A DNA stretch of 64,000 nucleotides from JAGPUQ01 sp947084925. Its GTDB lineage: Bacteria > Pseudomonadota > Gammaproteobacteria > Pseudomonadales > Porticoccaceae. Location: NCBI GenBank assembly GCA_947084925.1, contig CAMTUJ010000012.1:30773-94772 (forward strand), in the 5' to 3' direction. The notes under the pieces were generated by a model, which did not search any database, had not been told where the DNA came from, and was given only the letters and a program-made list of their open reading frames with translations. The position numbers and the translations under genes were made by a program. Numbering within the stretch: the stretch's first letter is position 1; every line of letters begins with the position of its first letter. Positions 10,999-20,355 of this stretch are shown here, piece after piece.

Positions 10999-11373
10999 CG
11001 GAAGTGCCCCGCGGGCGTATTTCGCGGAGCGCAGATGGCCCGCTCCGTGGCGCCCGGGTTTCTGGATCGCGAGCGCCCGGGCCGCGTTGTATTGGCCGGT
11101 GGTTGTTCCTATAATCCAGCGCCGCCGACGGCCTTGCGGTCGTCGCTGTTGTGCCACTGCCGGCTGTGCCCTGTGGCACTGCCTGTTCAGTGACCTGCCG
11201 AGCCCGGCGTCCCGGCGGCGTGTTCGATGCTTCGCGTCCAGCGACATCCGTGCCCCGCGTGTGCGCTTGGTAAAGTTTCATCCGGTTACGTTTTGCCCAG
11301 TACGTAGTGCCCGGTAACGTAGTGCGCCCGCTTTCGGGTTGCTGCCCTTTCATTTCTTGAAGGCCATGCCGCC
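10999..11373 (+). other. Intergenic region upstream of the sdh-suc operon
   Basis: This 375-nt gap holds no convincing gene. It contains the candidate sdh promoter near 11087-11115, a GC-rich inverted stretch around 11051-11081 built on GCCCGGG, and two near-identical copies of ACGTAGTGCCCG/ACGTAGTGCGCC shortly before sdhC. It probably supplies a leader of about 250 nt to the operon. I recognise no riboswitch. Confidence 0.5.
11087..11115 (+). promoter_or_regulatory. Candidate sigma70 promoter of the sdh-suc operon
   Basis: A perfect -10 hexamer TATAAT (11110-11115) lies 17 nt downstream of TTGTAT (11087-11092). This is the only consensus -10 in the gap before sdhC. The weak -35 suggests activator dependence, which is inference. 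Confidence 0.5.
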
Positions 11374-11751
11374 GTGAACGATAAAAGACCCGTAAATCTC
11401 GATATCCGCACCATCCAGCTTCCGATCACCGCCTACGTTTCCATATTGCACCGGGTTTCCGGCGTCGCGCTGTTTGGTGTCGCGGGCGTCATGCTCTGGA
11501 TGCTCGATCAAAGCCTGCGCTCCGAGGCGAGCTTCGACGGCCTCAAGGCCATCCTGGCCAGCGGCTGGTGCAAGCTCGTGCTGTGGGCGATGTTGTCCGC
11601 GGTGGCGTATCACCTGGTGGCCGGTATCCGGCATCTCATCATGGACCTGGGTGTTGGCGAGACACTCAAGGGCGGCGTGCTGGGCGCGCGTCTGGTCCTC
11701 ATTGTCACCGCGGTTCTGATCGCACTCGCGGGAGTCTGGATATGGCAGTAA
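11374..11751 (+). CDS. sdhC: Succinate dehydrogenase cytochrome b556 subunit SdhC
   Basis: Large membrane-anchor subunit of complex II. At 125 residues it has three transmembrane helices, and its N-terminal signature RPVNLDIRTIQLPITAY leads into SILHRVSGV, where Ser and Arg contribute to the quinone site. Helix II carries YHLVAGIRHL, which supplies the haem b histidine. Translation appears to start at GTG 11374 with GAAGG about 11 nt upstream; the nearby ATG at 11366 runs into a stop at once. The stop overlaps the sdhD start region by 10 nt, so the two anchors are translationally coupled. Confidence 0.93.
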   Translation: MNDKRPVNLDIRTIQLPITAYVSILHRVSGVALFGVAGVMLWMLDQSLRSEASFDGLKAILASGWCKLVLWAMLSAVAYHLVAGIRHLIMDLGVGETLKGGVLGARLVLIVTAVLIALAGVWIWQ

Positions 11752-12113
11752 AACCCGTCACCAACCTGGGGCGCAGCGGCCTTTCCGACTGGCTGATTCA
11801 GCGCGTCAGCGCGGTTGTCATCGCGCTCTACACGCTGTGGCTGACCGCCTATCTGCTGTCCCATCCGGGTCTGACCTATGTCCAGTGGGCCGGGCTGCAC
11901 CAGCATTTCCCGCTGCGTCTGTTCAGTCTGCTGGCCGTTCTGGCGATCGCCGCGCACGCCTGGATCGGACTCTGGGCCGTGCTCACCGACTATGTGACGG
12001 TGCGTCTGATGGGCGGTCGCGCGACCGCGCTCCGGGTGCTGCTCCAGGTCGGCATGGTCGGCGCGCTGCTGGCCTATGTCGTCTGGGCTGTCGATATTCT
12101 CTGGAGAGGCTGA
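11742..12113 (+). CDS. sdhD: Succinate dehydrogenase membrane anchor subunit SdhD
   Basis: Small membrane anchor of complex II, 123 residues with three predicted membrane helices. It begins with the family-type NLGRSGLSDWLIQRVSAV, and helix II includes AAHAWIGLWAVLTDYV, whose HAWIGLW-DY pattern carries the second haem ligand and a quinone-site tyrosine/aspartate pair. The ATG at 11742 lies inside the sdhC end. sdhA starts 5 nt after its stop. Confidence 0.93.
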   Translation: MAVKPVTNLGRSGLSDWLIQRVSAVVIALYTLWLTAYLLSHPGLTYVQWAGLHQHFPLRLFSLLAVLAIAAHAWIGLWAVLTDYVTVRLMGGRATALRVLLQVGMVGALLAYVVWAVDILWRG

Positions 12114-12117
12114 GGCG

Positions 12118-13887
12118 ATGGCCAAGATAAACACGATTTCGTTTGATGGTGTCATCGTTGGCGGGGGCGGTGCCGGGATGCGCGCGGCGCTGCAGCTGGC
12201 CCAGTCCGGCTACAGGACCGCGGTGATTACCAAAGTATTCCCGACCCGCTCCCACACGGTATCCGCCCAGGGCGGCATCACCTGCGCCATCGCCAGTGCC
12301 GATCCCGAGGATCAATGGCAGTGGCACATGTACGACACCGTGAAGGGTTCCGATTACATCGGCGACCAGGACGCGATCGAATACATGTGTTCGGTGGGTC
12401 CGCAAGCCGTGTTCGAGCTGGACCACATGGGCCTGCCGTTTTCGCGCACCGAGGAAGGCCGCATTTACCAGCGGCCGTTCGGCGGGCAGTCGAAGAATTT
12501 CGGTGAAGGCGGCCAGGCGGCGCGCACCTGCGCGGCGGCGGATCGCACCGGCCACGCGCTGTTGCATGCGCTCTATCAGACCAATCTCAAGAATCGCACG
12601 GTGTTTCTCAACGAATGGTTCGCCGTGGACCTGGTGAAAAATCAGGACGACGCGGTGGTCGGTGTCATCGCGATCAACATCGAGACCGGCGAAGTCGTCC
12701 ATGTGAAATCGCGCGCCACCGTGTTGGCGACCGGCGGCGCCGGCCGTATCTATGCGTCCACCACCAATGCCCACATCAACACGGGTGACGGTGTCGCGAT
12801 GGCGCTGCGCGCGGGTTATCCGGTGCAGGACATTGAAATGTGGCAGTTCCACCCGACCGGCATCGCCGGCGCCGGGGTACTGGTTACCGAAGGCTGTCGC
12901 GGCGAAGGCGGCTACCTCATCAACAAGGATGGCGAGCGCTTCATGGAGCGCTATGCGCCCAACGCCAAGGATCTCGCCGGCCGCGACGTGGTCGCGCGTT
13001 CGATGATTCTGGAGATCATCGCCGGTCGCGGCTGTGGTCCCGACGGCGATCACGTGCTGCTGAAGCTGGATCATCTGGGCGAGGAGGTGCTGCACAGCCG
13101 CCTGCCCGGCATCTGCGAATTGTCCAAGACCTTTGCGCACGCGGACCCGGTGCGCGAGCCGATTCCGGTGGTGCCGACCTGCCACTACATGATGGGCGGC
13201 ATTCCCACCACCATTCACGGCCAGGCGCTCACCCGTGGTCCCGACGGTCAGGATCAGGTAGTACCCGGACTCTATGCCTGTGGCGAAGTGGCCTGCGTGT
13301 CGGTGCATGGCGCCAATCGCCTCGGCGGCAACTCGCTGCTCGACCTGGTGGTGTTCGGACGCGCCTCGGGTATCTTCATCGAGCGCGCGTTGCGGGAGGG
13401 GATCGACCTGCGCGACGCGTCTTCGGACGATGTCGATCAGGCGCTCGCGCGGCTGCGCCAGCTCGATACCAACGCCGGCGAATCGACAGCCGAACTGCGC
13501 CGTGAATTGCAGACTGTGATGCAGAATCACTTCGGCGTATTCCGCCGCGGCGATTACATGCGCGACGGTGTCGGCAAGCTCGCGGCACTGCGCGAGCGTA
13601 TCGCCAAAGTGCGTCTGGATGACAAGAGCCAGGCGTTCAATACCGCGCGCATCGAGGCGCTGGAGTTGCAGAACCTGCTCGAAGTCGCGGAGGCGACCGC
13701 GGTCGCCGCCGAAGCCCGTGAAGAAAGCCGCGGCGCCCACGCGCGCGAGGACTTCACCGAGCGCGATGACGACAACTGGCTGTGTCATTCCCTGTATCTG
13801 CCGGCGACAAAGTCAGTGGCCAAGCGCGCGGTCAACTTTACGCCCAAGACGCGGCCCGCTTTCGAGCCCAAAGCGCGCACCTACTGA
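12118..13887 (+). CDS. sdhA: Succinate dehydrogenase flavoprotein subunit SdhA
   Basis: Catalytic subunit that oxidises succinate to fumarate and passes electrons to SdhB. At 589 residues it is the family's usual length (E. coli 588). The N-terminal dinucleotide fold VGGGGAGMRAAL is followed by RSHTVSAQGG, in which His46 carries the covalent FAD. The capping-domain and active-site stretches GGHxx-like QFHPTGIAG and the C-terminal ANRLGGNSLLDLVVFGR are present. The ATG follows GGAGAGGCTGAGG, which also spans the sdhD stop. Confidence 0.96.
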   Translation: MAKINTISFDGVIVGGGGAGMRAALQLAQSGYRTAVITKVFPTRSHTVSAQGGITCAIASADPEDQWQWHMYDTVKGSDYIGDQDAIEYMCSVGPQAVFELDHMGLPFSRTEEGRIYQRPFGGQSKNFGEGGQAARTCAAADRTGHALLHALYQTNLKNRTVFLNEWFAVDLVKNQDDAVVGVIAINIETGEVVHVKSRATVLATGGAGRIYASTTNAHINTGDGVAMALRAGYPVQDIEMWQFHPTGIAGAGVLVTEGCRGEGGYLINKDGERFMERYAPNAKDLAGRDVVARSMILEIIAGRGCGPDGDHVLLKLDHLGEEVLHSRLPGICELSKTFAHADPVREPIPVVPTCHYMMGGIPTTIHGQALTRGPDGQDQVVPGLYACGEVACVSVHGANRLGGNSLLDLVVFGRASGIFIERALREGIDLRDASSDDVDQALARLRQLDTNAGESTAELRRELQTVMQNHFGVFRRGDYMRDGVGKLAALRERIAKVRLDDKSQAFNTARIEALELQNLLEVAEATAVAAEAREESRGAHAREDFTERDDDNWLCHSLYLPATKSVAKRAVNFTPKTRPAFEPKARTY

Positions 13888-13899
13888 GGTCTTCGCATC

Positions 13900-14604
13900 A
13901 TGCTGAACGTAAGTATCTATCGCTACAACCCGGACACCGACAGCGTGCCCCGGATGCAGGACTACCAGCTCGACACCGGCGGTCGCGATCTGATGGTGCT
14001 CGACGTGCTGGAACTGCTCAAGGGCGAGGACCCCAGCCTGGTGTTTCGCCGTTCCTGCCGCGAAGGCGTGTGCGGTTCCGACGGCGTCAACATCAATGGC
14101 AAAAATGGTCTGGCGTGCATAACGCCGCTTTCCGAAACCGTGAAGAACAATCGGCTGGTGCTGCGGCCGCTGCCGGGACTGCCGGTGATCCGCGATCTCG
14201 TCATCGACATGAGCCAGTTTTACGCCCAGTACGAAAAGATCCGGCCCTGGCTGATCAACGACACGCCGGCGCCCGCCATCGAGCGCTTGCAGTCGCCGGA
14301 AGAGCGCGCCAGGCTCGATGGTCTCTACGAGTGCATCCTGTGCGCCTGCTGTTCCACCTCCTGCCCGTCGTTCTGGTGGAATCCCGACAAGTTCATCGGA
14401 CCCGCGGGCCTGCTGCAGGCGTATCGATTCCTTGCCGACAGCCGCGACACGGCGACCGAGGAACGCCTCGCGGATCTGGACGATCCTTTCAGCGTGTTCC
14501 GCTGCCACGGTATCCAGAACTGCGTTGCCGTCTGTCCCAAGGAGCTGAATCCGACCCGGGCGATCGGCCATATTCGCAATATGCTGTTGCGCAGCGGCAC
14601 CTGA
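13900..14604 (+). CDS. sdhB: Succinate dehydrogenase iron-sulfur subunit SdhB
   Basis: Electron-transfer subunit linking the flavin in SdhA to the quinone site. At 234 residues it holds all three cluster motifs. The [2Fe-2S] motif CREGVCGSDG (Cys53, Cys58, Asp61) is completed by Cys73 in NGLAC. The [4Fe-4S] motif is CILCACC with a following SCP near residue 150. The [3Fe-4S] motif is CHGIQNCVAVCPK near residue 200. It starts 12 nt after sdhA and is followed 83 nt later by sucA, so the operon continues into the 2-oxoglutarate dehydrogenase genes. Confidence 0.96.
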   Translation: MLNVSIYRYNPDTDSVPRMQDYQLDTGGRDLMVLDVLELLKGEDPSLVFRRSCREGVCGSDGVNINGKNGLACITPLSETVKNNRLVLRPLPGLPVIRDLVIDMSQFYAQYEKIRPWLINDTPAPAIERLQSPEERARLDGLYECILCACCSTSCPSFWWNPDKFIGPAGLLQAYRFLADSRDTATEERLADLDDPFSVFRCHGIQNCVAVCPKELNPTRAIGHIRNMLLRSGT

Positions 14605-14687
14605 TTTCCGGGTGCCGATGCATACTTCGACGTGGTGAGAAAGACGCGTCCATGCCCTGCAAGCCTTGTTGCGTGAGGTGACAGTCG

Positions 14688-17618
14688 ATGCCCGATCATC
14701 CGATGCCCGACGATTCCACACGCGACCATCCCGCGCGCGGCCATTCCACACGCGACCATTCCACACGCGGCCATTCCACACGACGCGACAATGGAATGGA
14801 GCATTTTCGGCGCAACTCGTATCTCTCCGAGGGCAATGCGGCTTACGTCGAAGGGCTGTACGAAACCTGGCTCCACGAACCCAACGGTGTTCCCGAGCAG
14901 TGGCGCGCCTATTTCGCATCCCTGCCGCGCGTTACCGGCGTGGTGACTCCCGATATTTCCCACGATACCGTGCGGGCCCATTTCGAACTGCTCGGCCGGC
15001 GTCAGGCGCGACCGGTGCCGGCACCGGGGTCGGGCGGCGTCAATGTCGAGCACGAGCGCAAGCAGGTCCGCGTACTACAGTTGATCAGCTCCTACCGCGA
15101 ACGCGGTCACCAGAAAGCTGAGTTGGACCCACTGGGTTTGATGGAGCGGGAACAGGTTCCCGATCTCGAGTTGACCTTCCACGGTCTCACCCCCGCCGAC
15201 CTCGACACGACTTTCCAGACCGGTCCGCTCTACATCGGCAAGGACGAGGCCACGCTGCGGGAAATCATCGCGGCGCTCGAAGCGACCTATTGCGGTCATC
15301 TGGGGCCGGAGTTCATGCACATCACGTCGCTGGAGGAGAAGCAGTGGCTCCAGCAGCGGTTCGAGCCCCAGCGTTCCCATCCACGTTACGATCCCGATCT
15401 GCGGGTGCGCATCCTGCGCCGCCTGACCGCCGCCGAAGGCCTGGAGAAGCACCTCGACTCCAAGTATCCGGGCACCAAACGTTTCGGGCTCGAAGGCAGC
15501 GAGTCGCTGATCCCGGCGCTCGACGGCCTCATTTATCGCGCGGGCGAATACGGCGCCAAGGAAATCGTGCTGGGCATGGCGCACCGCGGCCGGCTCAATG
15601 TGCTGGTCAACGTGCTGGGTAAAAATCCCGCCGATTTGTTTGAAGAGTTCGAGGGCAAGAAAGTCCTGCATACCTCGGGCGACGTGAAATACCACCAGGG
15701 GTTCTCGTCCAACGTGATGACGCCCGGTGGTGCTGTCCACCTCGCGCTCAACTTCAACCCGTCGCATCTGGAAATCGTTTCGCCGGTGGTGGAAGGTTCG
15801 ACGCGTGCGCGCCAGGATCGCCGCGGCGATGTCGAGGGGCGAACCGTGGTCCCGATCCTCGTCCATGGCGATGCGGCCTTCGCCGGTCAGGGCGTGGTGA
15901 TGGAAACCTTCCAGATGTCCCAGACCCGGGCCTACCGCACCGGCGGGACCGTGCACATCGTGATCAACAACCAGGTCGGTTTCACCACCAGCCGCCGCGA
16001 GGACTGCCGTTCCACCGAGTATTGCACCGACATCGCCAAGATGGTTCAGGCGCCGATCTTTCACGTCAACGCCGACGATCCGGATGCCGTCCTGTTTGCA
16101 TCGCTGGTGGCGCTGGATTACCGCTATCAGTTCCACAAGGATGTGGTGATCGATCTGGTCTGCTATCGGCGGCGCGGGCACAACGAGACCGACGAGCCTT
16201 CCGGCACCCAGCCGCTCATGTATCAGCGGATCAGCGATCACAAGACCACACGCGCCCTGTTTGCTGAACGTCTGATTGCCGACGGCGACACCACCGCGGC
16301 GGCCGCCCAGCAATTGCTCGACGAGTATCGCGAGCATCTGGATCGGGGCGAATACGTCGCCTACAACCTCGTTTCGCAGCCGGACACCGCGTTGTTCGTC
16401 GACTGGCTGCCCTTTCTGGGGCACGACTGGACGGCGCCCGCGGATACCGGTTACGACCTGCAGAAACTTCAGGAAGTCGCGCACAAGCTTTGCCGGATTC
16501 CCGCGGGGATCGTGCTGCAGCGCCAGGTGGGAAAAATCTACGAAGACCGCCGCAAGATGGCCGGTGGCGCCCTGCCGCTCAACTGGGGCATGGCCGAGTT
16601 GCTGGCGTACGCAGCCCTGCTCGAAGACGGCTACCAGGTGCGCATGTCCGGGCAGGACAGCGGGCGCGGTACCTTCTCTCACCGCCACGCGGTGGTCTAC
16701 AACCAGAAAGACGGCGAACCCTATGTGCCGCTCAAGCATCTGGCCGAAAACCAGCCGCGCTGCGACCTGTTCGATTCCTTCCTGTCGGAAGAAGCCGTGT
16801 TGGCGTTCGAATACGGCTACTCGACCGCAACACCCAGGGCGCTGGTGGTCTGGGAAGCGCAGTTCGGCGACTTTGCCAACGGCGCCCAGGTCGTGATCGA
16901 TCAGTTCATCGCCGCCGGTGAACACAAATGGGGCCGGCTGTGCGGTTTGACCCTGCTGCTGCCCCATGGCTATGAAGGCCAGGGTCCGGAGCACTCGTCC
17001 GCGCGCCTGGAGCGCTTTCTGCAGCTCTGCGCCGAGGGGAACATGCAGGTGTGCATTCCCACCACGCCCGCGCAGTTGTTCCACATGCTGCGGCGCCAGG
17101 CCATCCGGCCCATGCGACGGCCGCTGGTGGTCATGAGTCCGAAGTGGATTCTCCGTCATCGGCTCGCCACATCAACGCTGGAAGAACTGGCGCAGGGATC
17201 TTTTGCCACGATCATCGCGGATTCCGAGCCGCGACCGGAGCGGGTACGCCGCGTCGTCCTGTGCTCGGGCAAGGTCTATTACCACCTCTATGAAGAGCGC
17301 GAAAAGCGCGGGATCGACGACATCGCGCTGGTGCGTATCGAGCAGCTCTATCCCTTCGATGAGACAGCGCTCCATGACGTGCTCAGGCAGTATCGGAACT
17401 GCCACGATGTGCTCTGGTGCCAGGAAGAACCCATGAATCAGGGTGTGTGGTACAACCTGCAGCACCATATGCGCGCGGTGCTGACGCGCGTGGACGAAAA
17501 ATTTTACCTGCGCTACGTCGGGCGCGACGCGTCGGCGTCGCCCGCGGCGGGCCATCTGTCCACGCATCTGGAAGAGCAGCAGCAGTTTATCGACCGGGCG
17601 CTGGATCTCTCGTTTTAA
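14688..17618 (+). CDS. sucA: 2-oxoglutarate dehydrogenase E1 component SucA with a repeat-encoded N-terminal extension
   Basis: Thiamine-diphosphate-dependent decarboxylase of the 2-oxoglutarate dehydrogenase complex; it hands succinyl groups to SucB lipoyl arms. At 976 residues it is longer than E. coli SucA (933). The family's usual N-terminus, which binds E2, begins near residue 37 (MEHFRRNSYLSEGN). Before it lie about 36 residues of STRDH/STRGH repeats encoded by five 15-nt DNA units. Later landmarks include HRGRLNVL, FNPSHLEIVSPVVEG and EAQFGDFANGAQVVIDQF. The ATG at 14688 has a strong GAGGTGA upstream, whereas the ATG at 14796, which would remove the extension, lacks a clear ribosome-binding site. 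The extension is therefore probably translated. Confidence 0.95.
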   Translation: MPDHPMPDDSTRDHPARGHSTRDHSTRGHSTRRDNGMEHFRRNSYLSEGNAAYVEGLYETWLHEPNGVPEQWRAYFASLPRVTGVVTPDISHDTVRAHFELLGRRQARPVPAPGSGGVNVEHERKQVRVLQLISSYRERGHQKAELDPLGLMEREQVPDLELTFHGLTPADLDTTFQTGPLYIGKDEATLREIIAALEATYCGHLGPEFMHITSLEEKQWLQQRFEPQRSHPRYDPDLRVRILRRLTAAEGLEKHLDSKYPGTKRFGLEGSESLIPALDGLIYRAGEYGAKEIVLGMAHRGRLNVLVNVLGKNPADLFEEFEGKKVLHTSGDVKYHQGFSSNVMTPGGAVHLALNFNPSHLEIVSPVVEGSTRARQDRRGDVEGRTVVPILVHGDAAFAGQGVVMETFQMSQTRAYRTGGTVHIVINNQVGFTTSRREDCRSTEYCTDIAKMVQAPIFHVNADDPDAVLFASLVALDYRYQFHKDVVIDLVCYRRRGHNETDEPSGTQPLMYQRISDHKTTRALFAERLIADGDTTAAAAQQLLDEYREHLDRGEYVAYNLVSQPDTALFVDWLPFLGHDWTAPADTGYDLQKLQEVAHKLCRIPAGIVLQRQVGKIYEDRRKMAGGALPLNWGMAELLAYAALLEDGYQVRMSGQDSGRGTFSHRHAVVYNQKDGEPYVPLKHLAENQPRCDLFDSFLSEEAVLAFEYGYSTATPRALVVWEAQFGDFANGAQVVIDQFIAAGEHKWGRLCGLTLLLPHGYEGQGPEHSSARLERFLQLCAEGNMQVCIPTTPAQLFHMLRRQAIRPMRRPLVVMSPKWILRHRLATSTLEELAQGSFATIIADSEPRPERVRRVVLCSGKVYYHLYEEREKRGIDDIALVRIEQLYPFDETALHDVLRQYRNCHDVLWCQEEPMNQGVWYNLQHHMRAVLTRVDEKFYLRYVGRDASASPAAGHLSTHLEEQQQFIDRALDLSF
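14711..14785 (+). repeat. Five tandem 15-nt units inside the sucA 5' end
   Basis: Units of consensus CCATTCCACACGCGR lie at 14711-14725, 14726-14740 (diverged), 14741-14755, 14756-14770 and 14771-14785. Because the unit is 15 nt, copy-number change would keep the sucA frame and simply lengthen or shorten the His/Arg/Thr/Ser-rich N-terminus. Confidence 0.9.
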
Positions 17619-17654
17619 TGAGCCGACATTGTTGACTGCATGGAAGTCCCATTG

Positions 17655-18878
17655 ATGAATATTGATATCGTTACTCCGACCTTTCCCGAGTCGATCCAGG
17701 AAGGCACCATTGCCAAATGGCACAAGCGCCCGGGCGAGGCGGTGGCGCGCGACCAGGTGCTGGTGGACGTTGAAACCGACAAGGTGGTGCTGGAGGTGGT
17801 GGCGCCGGCGGATGGCAGCCTGACGGAAATCCTGCTGCCCGAGCAGACCATCGTCCATACCGGCGATCTGCTGGCGCGGTTTGTGGCCGCCGCCGGCGGC
17901 GCTGTTGCGACGGTACCGGCGGCGAGTGGGGCGGTTACTTCGGGTGCCGCTTCCGCCGCGCCGGTCACCGCGAGTCCCGCCGCGCGCAAAATTGCCGCGG
18001 AGCAGGGTGTGGATCTGAACCGGGTCGCGGGGACGGGCCGCGACGGTCGTATCACCAAAGAGGATGTGGTGGGCCACCGTCCCGGAGTTGCGGCCGTCAG
18101 CGCTCCGCAGCCAACGCCCGAACGGATCGCCGAACCCGCGGGTCGTGCACCGGAAACCGCTCCCGCGCGGGGCGAGCGCATCGAGCGCCGGGTGCCCATG
18201 ACCCGCATGCGGGCGCGTATTGCCGAACGCCTGCTGGAAGTAACCCATACCACCGCGATGCTGACCACGTTCAACGAAGTGGACATGCATCGGGTCACCG
18301 ACGTGCGGGCGCAGTACAAGGACGAATTCGCCAGGGTTCACAATGGCGTGCGGCTCGGCTTCATGGGCTTTTTCGTCAAGGCCTCGGTGGAGGCGTTGAA
18401 GCGCTTTCCCCAAGTCAACGCGTCCATCGACGGCAATGATGTGGTGTACCACGGCTATCAGGATATCGGCGTCGCCGTCGCCACGGATCGTGGTCTGGTG
18501 GTGCCGGTGCTGCGCAGCGCCGAGAACCTGAGCATCGCGGAAATCGAGAGCAAGATTGCCGACTTCGGCATGCGCGCGCGTGACAACAAATTGACCATGG
18601 AAGAGATGACCGGTGGTACCTTCACCATCACCAATGGCGGTGTGTTCGGCTCCATGTTGTCGACACCCATCCTGAATCCGCCCCAGGCGGCGATTCTGGG
18701 CATGCACGCCATCAAGGAGCGCGCCGTGGTGGAGAACGGGCAGGTCGTGGTTCGCCCCATGATGTATCTCGCGCTGTCCTATGATCATCGTCTGATCGAC
18801 GGCCGCGACGCCGTACGCTTCCTGGTGGCGATCAAGGAAATGATCGAGTATCCGGCCAAGATACTGCTGCAAATATGA
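17655..18878 (+). CDS. sucB: Dihydrolipoyllysine succinyltransferase SucB (E2)
   Basis: Core acyltransferase of the 2-oxoglutarate dehydrogenase complex. The 407-residue protein (E. coli 405) has an N-terminal lipoyl domain with the modified lysine at position 43 (VETDKVVLEV), an Ala/Pro-rich linker, a peripheral-subunit-binding domain (SPAARKIAAEQG ... GTGRDGRITKEDV) and the catalytic domain ending in LSYDHRLIDGRDAV, whose histidine is catalytic. I prefer the ATG at 17655 (GGAAG 8 nt before, protein begins MNIDIVTPTFPESI) over the in-frame ATG at 17640. It follows sucA by 36 nt. Confidence 0.96.
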   Translation: MNIDIVTPTFPESIQEGTIAKWHKRPGEAVARDQVLVDVETDKVVLEVVAPADGSLTEILLPEQTIVHTGDLLARFVAAAGGAVATVPAASGAVTSGAASAAPVTASPAARKIAAEQGVDLNRVAGTGRDGRITKEDVVGHRPGVAAVSAPQPTPERIAEPAGRAPETAPARGERIERRVPMTRMRARIAERLLEVTHTTAMLTTFNEVDMHRVTDVRAQYKDEFARVHNGVRLGFMGFFVKASVEALKRFPQVNASIDGNDVVYHGYQDIGVAVATDRGLVVPVLRSAENLSIAEIESKIADFGMRARDNKLTMEEMTGGTFTITNGGVFGSMLSTPILNPPQAAILGMHAIKERAVVENGQVVVRPMMYLALSYDHRLIDGRDAVRFLVAIKEMIEYPAKILLQI

Positions 18879-18909
18879 GTTTTATTTAATTGATTTTATT
18901 GGTATTTTT

Positions 18910-20355
18910 ATGAACACAAAATACGATGTCGTGGTGATTGGCGGGGGTCCCGCCGGCTATGTCTGCGCGATTCGCGCGGCGCAGCTGGGACTCTCGGTGG
19001 CCTGCATCGAACGCTATCGCAATCCCGAAGGCAAGGCCGCACTGGGCGGTACCTGCCTGAACGTGGGCTGCATCCCCTCCAAGACCCTGCTCGACAGCTC
19101 GCAAAAATACGCCGAGGTCGCCACGGGACTGGAGCGCCATGGCATTTCCGTCAGCGGCGTGAAGCTGGATGTGCCGGCGATGCTGGCGCGCAAGGACGCC
19201 ATCGTCAAGCAGTTGACCGGCGGCATCGCCGCGCTGTTCAAGGCCAATGGCGTCACCCCGCTGTTCGGGACCGGCAAGCTGCTGGCCGGCCGCAAGGTCG
19301 AGTTCACCGATCCCGAAGGCGCGGTCCAGGTACTGGAAGCCGACCATGTGGTACTGGCCACCGGCTCCCAATCGATCGATATCCCGGTGGCTCCCGTGGA
19401 CGACAAACTTATCGTCAACTCCACCGGCGCCCTGACCATCGACAAGGTTCCCAAGCGCCTGGGCATTATCGGCGCCGGCGTGATCGGCCTGGAACTGGGC
19501 AGCGTCTGGAAACGGCTCGGCGCCGAGGTGGTGTTGCTGGAAGCGCTGGATGTTTTCCTGTCCATCATGGATCAGCAGATCGCCCGCGAGGCGCGCAAGG
19601 TGCTGGTCGCCCAGGGACTCGATATCCGCATGGGTTGTCGCGTAACCGGCACGGCGCCAGGTCGCAGCAAGGTCGAGGTCACCTATCTTGAGTCTGACGG
19701 CACCGAACGCAAGGAAACCTTCGACAAGCTGATCGTCTGCGTGGGACGGCGTCCCAACACCCGCGATCTGCTGGCGCCCGACAGCGGCGTCAACCTGGAC
19801 GAGCGGGGCCTGGTGTTTGTGGACGACACCTGTGCCACCAACGCTCCCGGAGTCTGGGCGGTGGGCGACATCGTGCGCGGCCCCATGCTGGCCCACAAGG
19901 GTTCGGAAGAGGGCGTGATGGTGGCCGAACGCATCGCGGGGCAAAAAACCCAGATGAATTACGCCGTGATTCCCAACGTGATCTACACCCACCCCGAAAT
20001 CGCGGCGGTGGGCCTGACGGAAGAGCAGCTCAAGCAATCGGGCGAGCCCTACAAACTCGGCATGTTCCCCTTCGCGGCCAACGCGCGCGCGCTGGCCGCG
20101 GATGCCGGCGGCGGTCTGGTCAAGCTGCTGGTCCACGCCGATACCGACCGCGTGCTCGGCTGTCACGTCATCGGCCCGTCTGCCGCCGAACTGGTACAGC
20201 AGGCGGCCATTGCGATGGAGTTCGGCACCAGCGCCGAAGATCTCGGCATGATGGTGTTCTCGCACCCGACCTTCTCGGAGGCCCTCCACGAGGCGGCCCT
20301 GGCGGTCAACGGGCACGCCATTCATGTCGCCAATCGGCGGCCGCGCAAGAAATAA
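18910..20355 (+). CDS. lpdA: Dihydrolipoyl dehydrogenase (E3)
   Basis: FAD enzyme that reoxidises the lipoyl groups of 2-oxoacid dehydrogenase complexes with NAD+. It has 481 residues: FAD fold VVVIGGGPAGYVCAIRAAQ, redox disulfide GGTCLNVGCIPSK (Cys49/Cys54), NAD fold LGIIGAGVIGLELGSVW, and the C-terminal interface FSHPTFSEALHEA, which carries the His-Glu pair. It lies within the suc operon, so it is probably the E3 dedicated to SucAB. The upstream linker is U-rich and shows no Shine-Dalgarno sequence, which is unusual for this window. Confidence 0.96.
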   Translation: MNTKYDVVVIGGGPAGYVCAIRAAQLGLSVACIERYRNPEGKAALGGTCLNVGCIPSKTLLDSSQKYAEVATGLERHGISVSGVKLDVPAMLARKDAIVKQLTGGIAALFKANGVTPLFGTGKLLAGRKVEFTDPEGAVQVLEADHVVLATGSQSIDIPVAPVDDKLIVNSTGALTIDKVPKRLGIIGAGVIGLELGSVWKRLGAEVVLLEALDVFLSIMDQQIAREARKVLVAQGLDIRMGCRVTGTAPGRSKVEVTYLESDGTERKETFDKLIVCVGRRPNTRDLLAPDSGVNLDERGLVFVDDTCATNAPGVWAVGDIVRGPMLAHKGSEEGVMVAERIAGQKTQMNYAVIPNVIYTHPEIAAVGLTEEQLKQSGEPYKLGMFPFAANARALAADAGGGLVKLLVHADTDRVLGCHVIGPSAAELVQQAAIAMEFGTSAEDLGMMVFSHPTFSEALHEAALAVNGHAIHVANRRPRKK

